A DNA stretch of 11,884 bases from Symbiodinium natans (lineage: Eukaryota; Sar; Dinophyceae; Suessiales; Symbiodiniaceae). The translations under genes were made by a program, and so were the position numbers. Of this stretch, positions 7,232-11,884 are shown one piece after another; the stretch's first letter is position 1; each line of letters begins with the position of its first letter. The notes beneath the pieces were generated by a model. It was given only the letters and a program-made list of their open reading frames with translations, searched no databases and was not told the origin of the DNA. The stretch spans positions 265,001 through 276,884 of the forward strand of contig CAJNDS010002789.1 of assembly GCA_905221605.1 (NCBI GenBank). Reading direction: 5' to 3'.

Positions 7232-7664
7232 TACTGGCGGTGCCCAAGCCTTAAAGCAAAATTCTGACAAACGCATTAAAGCCAGGTTGCTGTGCTAACC
7301 CACATGCTGCGCCTTCAGAACCTTCTGTTAATTCTGGTGTAAGAAGGATGACTTGCCCTTAAATAACCCAATAAAGCAGGCCGACAGGCCACGTATTGGC
7401 ACGGCTTAAGGCATTCGGCTTTCTGCAATGGGATGCTTGTGCACTTACCTTTTAATTCCATGATTCCCGATTAGACGTAGGCGGTAGCATTTCTCCACAT
7501 TCTGCCAAGTGACTTGCTGTTCCAGCCGCTTTGACAAATGCTTAGAAAGGGTGCAGCAGTTGGATCGAGCCACAAGCCGACGCCCATCACTGAGACGGAT
7601 GCAACGGGTTGAGCCGTAGTTGTGAAGAAGCCATGCGAAGGTGCACCATGCCTATGGGAGGGAC
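7232..7664. other. Mostly non-coding; weak minus-strand open frame at 7446-7650
   Basis: On the minus strand about 67 codons are open without Met, from a TAG near 7650 down to AAAAG|GTAAGT, a strong donor-like site at about 7449 (TAA follows if unspliced). A CATTGCAG lies 26 bases after the donor. First codon positions are not G-rich, so coding is doubtful. The plus strand shows no gene. The right side is cut by the 1.68-kb repeat unit, which begins at 7665. Confidence 0.2.
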
Positions 7665-7760
7665 ATCAGGCGTGTGAGTGCAGGCGTCCTCACGTACCTG
7701 AATGTCCCCCCCCCATTGAGTGGCCCATGCTGGGCACTCTGCGGGGCCAGCCACAAGCCT

Positions 7761-7880
7761 TTGGTTTGGGCTTGGGCGGTTTAGGGTTTAGGGTTTATAG
7801 GATAAGGGGAATGGCTTTTAGGTGTTTCGGACTTTCGTGGCTGTTGGGTTTAGGTTTAGGACTTTGGGTGTCAGAGCTTT
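7761..7880 (+). repeat. Degenerate TTTAGGG telomere-like repeats, unit 1
   Basis: GGTTTAGGGTTTAGGGTTTA (7778-7797) gives two perfect heptamers and part of a third. Around it are decayed versions (TTTGGGCTTGGGCGG, TTTTAGGTG, GGGTTTAGGTTTAGG). TTTAGGG is the telomere repeat of plants and of many alveolates. The array is interstitial here and clearly mutated. Confidence 0.7.
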
Positions 7881-7999
7881 GGACACGTTTCAGTCGAGGA
7901 GCTATTTAGCTTATCGAGGCACCTTCGGATTCGTGAAGAAATTCACCTGCAAACCCTCGTTGCACATGGCGACTCCAAAGCGCATTCTATACCTCTGCA

Positions 8000-8527
8000 T
8001 AAGGTTTGAGAATAATAGTACGAAGTGTGTGAAAGAGCGAATATACTGAGCGAAAGAACACAACGAAGTACACACCAGAAAATAAGAAGATAATAATGTA
8101 ATGTCAAGATACGACCATAAGATAGAAAGTTGTCTACAGGAAATTGACCACCTATCCAAATAAAAGAAAAAAGTGAAAGAAACCAAAAGCACAGATAAAA
8201 ACCATTAAATCTACTGGACGTCTTAATGATAAAATAGAATGACATTGAAAGACTTCTCATAAAGTAAAATAGGATGAAAATAGAAGTAAATAAGATAATG
8301 AATCCTGCATTTTTATTTGGTACAGCTTTTAACATAGCATATTGGCATAAGAAATACCATTCAGGTACTATATATAAAGGAGTAAGTAATCCACATGCTT
8401 CTACTGCATTATCTGGATGTGAGAAAGAAGAGAAGCCGAAATGAATTTGAAGAAGATATAGATAGAGAATTAATATCTTTCCATAGAAATCTTTACTAAT
8501 AATGAAAGGAAGGGACACAGTACTTTC
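8000..8527 (-). pseudogene. cob: Nuclear copy of mitochondrial cytochrome b, C-terminal half (unit 1)
   Basis: The minus strand encodes about 175 residues of the C-terminal half of cytochrome b, the quinol-binding subunit of complex III. Visible landmarks are SHPDNAVEA, then the Qo-site PEWY motif in IVPEWYFLCQYAMLKAVPNK, WIGGQFPVDN, and an end near SYYYSQTL. Several hydrophobic stretches fit the last transmembrane helices. The standard code reads through with no internal stop. The N-terminal half with its heme-ligand histidines is absent: an in-frame TAG lies upstream at about 8535, and the frame runs past the usual C-terminus into non-mitochondrial sequence (CRGIECALE...). AT-rich codons contrast with the flanks. 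It is best explained as a NUMT; a chimeric or misassembled contig is the alternative. Confidence 0.85.
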
Positions 8528-8654
8528 TAGGAGCTACAAGGTTGGGTTCTTCGTTCACACATTCACTCCATTTCGTGCTTAACATTCACTACGTTCATTT
8601 CATTACAAATGTAGTTCATGTATTTCACCTTGAGAATCCACCATTAAAAGACTC

Positions 8655-9050
8655 ATGCACTTCCTCACAGACCAGGGTGAACGCTACAACCTTCTCCAGA
8701 ATCCCTTAAAATCCTGTGTCTTGTTCACCCGTGTCATCATGAACCTGTTAACCGCACGAATGAGGGAGATGAAAAGGGCCCCTTTAAAGGACTTATTATT
8801 TGTGCTCGGAAGCCTGGATCCTATCAACACCGTTCGTGTGTTGGACACGCAGGAGTCACTGGGATCGCAGCTGGCGCTTCTGTTTGCAAGTTTTGGAGTG
8901 CCTGCAGAAGCGATTCAGGATTACACGCTGAAGGCAGTGGTCTTCCAAGCAAACGGCACGTTCCAGAGCGTACCAGTGCAAGCACAAGATCCTGTAGCGG
9001 AAATCTTCAAGATATCCAATACCATTTTGTTGTTGCGCTGCGGCGGTTAG
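8655..9050 (+). CDS. 131-residue protein ending in Gly-Gly, possible ubiquitin-like fold (unit 1)
   Basis: ATG at 8655 (a second Met is residue 29) to TAG at 9048-9050. First codon positions are rich in G, unlike the shadows. No family is recognised with certainty. The layout resembles ubiquitin. Residues 48-62 could be a beta hairpin (LFVLGSLDPINTVRV). A helix follows (about 69-80), then GVP at 81-83 where ubiquitin has GIP, and the chain ends ILLLRCGG-stop, comparable to the LRLRGG end of ubiquitin. Residues 1-40 would be an extension. If correct, the exposed Gly-Gly would allow conjugation without processing, but the similarity is by eye and low. An upstream CTCACAG at 8664-8670 could be a splice acceptor, so this may be a last exon. 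It is convergent with the cob fragment on the other strand. Confidence 0.5.
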   Translation: MHFLTDQGERYNLLQNPLKSCVLFTRVIMNLLTARMREMKRAPLKDLLFVLGSLDPINTVRVLDTQESLGSQLALLFASFGVPAEAIQDYTLKAVVFQANGTFQSVPVQAQDPVAEIFKISNTILLLRCGG

Positions 9051-9077
9051 ATGCTTTTATCTCATGATGTCGTGGCC

Positions 9078-9110
9078 AGACAAGTGCAAGGGGGGCCATA
9101 AAACTTGTCT
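9078..9110 (+). terminator. Hairpin just after the GG-ending ORF (unit 1)
   Basis: AGACAAGT (9078-9085) pairs perfectly with ACTTGTCT (9103-9110) across a 17-base loop, 27 bases after the stop codon. Unit 2 has the same stem; its two differences fall in the loop. It could be an mRNA 3'-end structure; the role is inferred. Confidence 0.3.
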
Positions 9111-9181
9111 CCAGCTTTCGCAAAGCCACATGGATTGCCTGAGGCAACGCTTTGAGAAAATTGTCCAGCGCTATGATCTCG

Positions 9182-9341
9182 GTTTATTATTATAAATAAA
9201 TATAGGATAAATATAATCCGAATATCGATACCTTATTATATATGGAATATTTCTTGAGGAATTTTTATTTTATGCACATCATCAAATGAATTTTCATATA
9301 AATAAGACTTTATAGAATTTGGCAAGAAATAAGAGTGAATT
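9182..9341. other. AT-rich tail of unit 1, possibly mitochondrial in origin
   Basis: Very AT-rich (TTATTATTATAAATAAATA and similar), in sharp contrast to the ORF next to it. The minus strand is open for about 33 codons (..ENSFDDVHKIKIPQE..). That stretch could be from the middle of the mitochondrial gene whose 3' half lies downstream on the same strand, but no family motif confirms it. Confidence 0.35.
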
Positions 9342-9439
9342 ATCAGGCGTGTGAGTGCAGGCGCCCTCACGTACCTGAATGTCCCCCCCCCCCATTGAAT
9401 GGCCCATACTAGGCACTCTGCGGGGCCAGCCACAAGCCT

Positions 9440-9560
9440 TTGGTTTAGGGCTTGGGCGGTTTAGGGTTTAGGGTTTATAGGATAAGGGGAAGGGCTTATA
9501 AGGTGTTTAGGACTTTCGTGGCTATTGGGTTTAGGTTTAGGACTTTGGGTGTTAAGGCTT
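9440..9560 (+). repeat. Degenerate TTTAGGG telomere-like repeats, unit 2
   Basis: Equivalent to 7761-7880 but somewhat closer to the telomere consensus (GGTTTAGGGCTTGGGCGG here, GGTTTGGGCTTGGGCGG in unit 1), so unit 1 has lost more of the pattern. Confidence 0.7.
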
Positions 9561-9680
9561 TGGACACGTTTCAGTCGAGGAGCTATTTAGCATATCGAGG
9601 CACCTTCGGATTCGTGAAGAAATTCACCTGCAAACCCTCGTTGCACATGGCGACTCCAAAGCGCATTCTATACCTCTGCA

Positions 9681-10205
9681 TAAGGTTTGAGAATAATAGT
9701 ACGAAGTGTGTGAAAGAGCGAATATACTGAGCGAAAGAACACAACGAAGTACACACCAGAAAATAAGAAGATAATAATGTAATGTCAAGATACGACCATA
9801 AGATAGAAAGTTGTCTACAGGAAATTGACCACCTATCCAAATAAAAGAAAAAAGTGAAAGAAACCAAAAGCACAGATAAAAACCATTAAGTCTGGACGTC
9901 TTAATGATAAAATAGAATGACATTGAAAGACTTCTCATAAAGTAAAATAGGATGAAAATAGAAGTAAATAAGATAATGAATCCTGCATTTTTATTTGGTA
10001 CAGCTTTTAACATAGCATATTGGCATAAGAAATACCATTCAGGTACTATATATAAAGAAGTAAGTAATCCACATGCTTCTACTGCATTATCTGGATGTGA
10101 GAAAGAAGAGAAGCCGAAATGAATTTGAAGAAGATATAGATAGAGAATTAATATCTTTCCATAGAAATCTTTACTAATGATGAAAGGAAGGGACACAGTA
10201 CTTTC
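9681..10205 (-). pseudogene. cob: Nuclear copy of mitochondrial cytochrome b, C-terminal half (unit 2)
   Basis: Same fragment as at 8000-8527, with the PEWY motif present. Visible differences from unit 1 are an in-frame 3-base deletion with one substitution (TSSRFNG becomes TSRLNG), one Pro to Ser change before the PEWY helix (LLTPLY to LLTSLY), and a silent change near the 5' end. The frame is still fully open. The same caveats apply: no N-terminal half and no natural start. Confidence 0.85.
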
Positions 10206-10340
10206 TAGGAGCTACAAGGTTGGGTTCTTCGTTCACACATTCACTCCATTTCGTGCTTAACATTCACTACGTTCATTTCATTACAAATGTAGCTCATGTA
10301 TTCACTTCGTTCACCTTGAGAATCCACCATTAAAAGACTC

Positions 10341-10736
10341 ATGCACTTCCTCACAGACCAGGGTGAACGCTACAACCTTCTCCAGAATCCCTTAAAATCC
10401 TGTGTCTTGTTCACCCGTGTCATCATGAACCTGTTAACCGCACGAATGAGGGAGATGAAAAGGGCCCCTTTAAAGGACTTATTATTTGTGCTCGGAAGCC
10501 TGGATCCTATCAACACCGTTCGTGTGTTGGACACGCAGGAGTCACTGGGATCGCAGCTGGCGCTTCTGTTTGCAAGTTTTGGAGTGCCTGCAGAAGCGAT
10601 TCAGGATTACACGCTGAAGGCAGTGGTCTTCCAAGCAAACGGCACGTTCCAGAGCGTACCAGTGCAAGCACAAGATCCTGTAGCGGAAATCTTCAAGATA
10701 TCCAATACCATTTTGTTGTTGCGCTGCGGCGGTTAG
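10341..10736 (+). CDS. 131-residue protein ending in Gly-Gly, possible ubiquitin-like fold (unit 2)
   Basis: The translation is identical to the ORF at 8655-9050 (ATG 10341, TAG 10734-10736), and no base difference was seen in the coding region, although the flanking parts of the unit do differ. That is consistent with recent duplication, gene conversion or constraint. The post-stop hairpin is also kept (AGACAAGT with ACTTGTCT, about 10764-10796). See the unit 1 copy for motifs and limits. Confidence 0.5.
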   Translation: MHFLTDQGERYNLLQNPLKSCVLFTRVIMNLLTARMREMKRAPLKDLLFVLGSLDPINTVRVLDTQESLGSQLALLFASFGVPAEAIQDYTLKAVVFQANGTFQSVPVQAQDPVAEIFKISNTILLLRCGG

Positions 10737-10867
10737 ATGCTTTTATCTCATGATGTCGTGGCCAGACAAGTGCAAGGGGGGCCATACTACTTGTCTCCAG
10801 CTTTCGCAAAGCCACATGGATTGCCTGAGGCAACGCTTTGAGAAAATTGTCCAGCGCTATGATCTCG

Positions 10868-11027
10868 GTTTATTATTATAAATAAATATAGGATAAATAT
10901 AATCCGAATATCGATACCTTATTATATATGGAATATTTCTTGAGGAATTTTTATTTTATGCACATCATCTAATGAATTTTCATATAAATAAGACTTTATA
11001 GAATTTGGCAAGAAATAAGAGTGAATT
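10868..11027. other. AT-rich tail of unit 2
   Basis: Copy of the AT-rich segment at 9182-9341 with one visible change (CATCATCTAATG against CATCATCAAATG). Possible mitochondrial origin as for unit 1. Confidence 0.35.
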
Positions 11028-11040
11028 ATTTCTTTTATTC

Positions 11041-11172
11041 CGATTCGCGTCCGGTTCGTATTTGGTTCGTGTCTGGTTCGTTGGTGTCTGGTTTTCGTGT
11101 CTGGGTCGTGTTTGGTTCGTGTCTGGTTCGTGTTCGGTTCGTGTCTGTTTCGTGTTCGGTTCGTGTCTGTTC
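11041..11172 (+). repeat. GGTTCGTGTCT minisatellite, about 11-12 base units
   Basis: Around ten units of the type GGTTCGTGTCT, GGTTCGTATTT or GGTTCGTGTTC. The plus strand is strongly G/T-rich. Open frames on both strands (Phe/Arg/Ser/Val-rich; Asn/Gln/Thr/Arg-rich) come from the repeat. Confidence 0.85.
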
Positions 11173-11177
11173 ATTCT

Positions 11178-11222
11178 GTATAATGGGTTTATTCTGGGAT
11201 ATAATGGGTTTATTCTGGGGCT
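11178..11222 (+). repeat. Two tandem units of about 21 bases
   Basis: TATAATGGGTTTATTCTGGG occurs twice in direct succession, just after the minisatellite. Confidence 0.75.
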
Positions 11223-11416
11223 GGTTCGTATTTGGATTCGTGACCGAATTTAGGATTGGGATTATATTTTGTTGCCTTCTGGACCTCGGCTATTATTTGA
11301 CCTTTGCCTTTGGATTTGTGATCACTACCTTATGATCTTTGCCTTCATCATAATTGAAGTCTCTTGCATTCTCCTGAAAAACGAAATCTAGATATGATTG
11401 GATGAAACCAGTGCAA
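11223..11416. other. Unique AT-rich stretch, no gene seen
   Basis: Short open frames only; no motifs, RNA genes or repeats recognised. Confidence 0.4.
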
Positions 11417-11600
11417 GCGACTTCTGCGCCCAAAAGCACCAATTCAGAACCTTTCTGAATTCAGTGTATGCGACTTCTGCGCCCAAAAGCTCCACTTAGA
11501 AAACTCTATAGGAGAAACTTATATTCATCACGAAAAGAATACATGAATCCCCCACAGGAATTCAGAATAAAAATTGAAAGAGAGACTTCTGCCCCCAAAA
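11417..11600 (+). repeat. Spaced direct repeats (ACTTCTGCGCCCAAAA) with a hairpin
   Basis: GCGACTTCTGCGCCCAAAAGC occurs at 11417-11437 and 11470-11490 (53-base spacing), with a weaker copy at 11582-11600. AATTCAGA precedes the second and third copies. Between copies one and two, AATTCAGAA (11441-11449) and TTCTGAATT (11453-11461) form a 9-base hairpin with a 3-base loop. Confidence 0.65.
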
Positions 11601-11884
11601 AATAAATCAAAGAGGCTTATGCTCTTCCCATCCGGGAGCCGCAGACAAGTCCAGCGGAATCAAAGGCCCCATGCACTCCCACTGGAAAAGACCCACCACC
11701 ACCCCGAATTACGGGAATGCACGGAGCCCAAACAACAGACGCACCAAAGCGGCTCCAGAATTTATCAATTTGCAGCGCACCGGCGCCGCAGCCAATCAAG
11801 CGAAATCATCGCGTGAGAGTGTCAAACATCTATTTGCAAATCTGCTCAGCGTCGGCCAGCAGCAAAGCTACCTCGCAGAGGCGT
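11578..11884 (+). CDS. Open frame running off the right edge, unrecognised (partial)
   Basis: In the frame of 11578 no stop occurs up to the window end (about 102 codons). The first Met is at 11671. Base composition rises from AT-rich to GC-rich at about 11620, as expected for an exon. The later part looks protein-like (EFINLQRTGAAANQAK, then VKHLFANLLSVGQQQ, probably helical). An exon beginning at an AG acceptor such as GAGCCGCAG (ending about 11644) is possible. No family is recognised, and a chance open frame cannot be excluded. Confidence 0.3.

Larger units (their letters stand above)
7665..9341 (+). repeat. 1.68-kb tandem unit 1 (telomere-like repeat, cob fragment, GG-ending ORF, AT-rich tail)
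   Basis: Runs from ATCAGGCGTGTGAGTG to AAGAGTGAATT and is followed without a gap by unit 2 starting with the same ATCAGGCGTG. The two units are nearly identical over their whole length, with scattered substitutions and small indels: a C(9) or C(11) run, a 3-base deletion in cob and an 8-base insertion near 10304. The 131-codon ORF is identical in both. This points to a recent duplication. Confidence 0.95.
9342..11027 (+). repeat. 1.68-kb tandem unit 2
   Basis: Same content and order as unit 1, ending at the same AAGAGTGAATT, after which the sequence changes to a minisatellite. It is 9 bases longer than unit 1 overall. Confidence 0.95.

Noticed and set aside
7707-7715. Poly(C) run as a functional element
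   Set aside because: Length differs between units (9 against 11), as expected for homopolymer slippage or sequencing error.
7622-8049. Plus-strand frames translating the TTTAGGG region (also 9452-9730)
   Set aside because: The Gly/Leu/Phe/Arg pattern is the translation of telomere-like repeat, and the frames run antisense to the cob fragment.
7665-11027. Whole unit as mitochondrial genome
   Set aside because: Only the cob fragment and perhaps the AT-rich tail look mitochondrial. The telomere-like repeats and the GC-richer 131-codon ORF fit nuclear DNA better, though a chimeric contig remains possible.
11005-11335. Open frames on both strands over the minisatellite
   Set aside because: Repetitive translations follow the 11-base unit; no start context or motif.
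1-11884. CRISPR array, bacterial operon, tRNA or rRNA genes
   Set aside because: Repeats are tandem or dispersed without uniform spacers. No ribosome-binding sites precede ORFs. No cloverleaf with a T-loop consensus and no recognisable rRNA core were seen by eye; a covariance search was not possible.

Overview
This window looks like nuclear DNA of an alveolate protist: dinoflagellate, chromerid or perkinsid is more likely than apicomplexan. The evidence is GT-AG introns with pyrimidine tracts, degenerate plant-type TTTAGGG telomere-like repeats, and two copies of the C-terminal half of a mitochondrial cytochrome b gene whose wording around the PEWY motif is alveolate-like. There are no bacterial operons, Shine-Dalgarno sites or CRISPR arrays. 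The species cannot be fixed from the sequence.

Left end (1-1290): the 3' part of a protein gene with a PD-(D/E)XK-type nuclease core of the kind seen in Crinkler/RHS-like eukaryotic proteins. One apparent frameshift lies near 175-190. A 127-base intron leads to a 33-codon last exon, and that exon, with its splice acceptor, recurs 479 bases downstream (1659-1821) with its frame intact.

Middle (1850-6220): mostly repeats. In order: a degenerate 49-base tandem repeat, hairpins, a duplicated block with 20-22 base satellite units that runs into a CTGCC-rich tract, a cluster of TGAGTCA sites, two poly(T)-headed SINE-like pieces on the minus strand, a 20-base motif present seven times and flipped in orientation halfway, and a 350-base tandem duplication. 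No convincing gene lies in this stretch.

6220-7660: two diverged, apparently related coding-like blocks (about 6222-6669 and 6782-7231). They share short stretches of protein-level similarity but in broken frames. They are probably decayed copies of one unrecognised gene or element, or poorly resolved exons.

Right part (7665-11027): the most striking feature, a head-to-tail duplication of a unit of about 1.68 kb. Each unit holds degenerate TTTAGGG repeats, a minus-strand cob fragment with an open frame, a plus-strand 131-codon ORF ending in Gly-Gly-stop with a ubiquitin-like layout, and an AT-rich tail. It is followed by a GGTTCGTGTCT minisatellite, a spaced repeat with a hairpin, and a GC-richer open frame running off the right edge.
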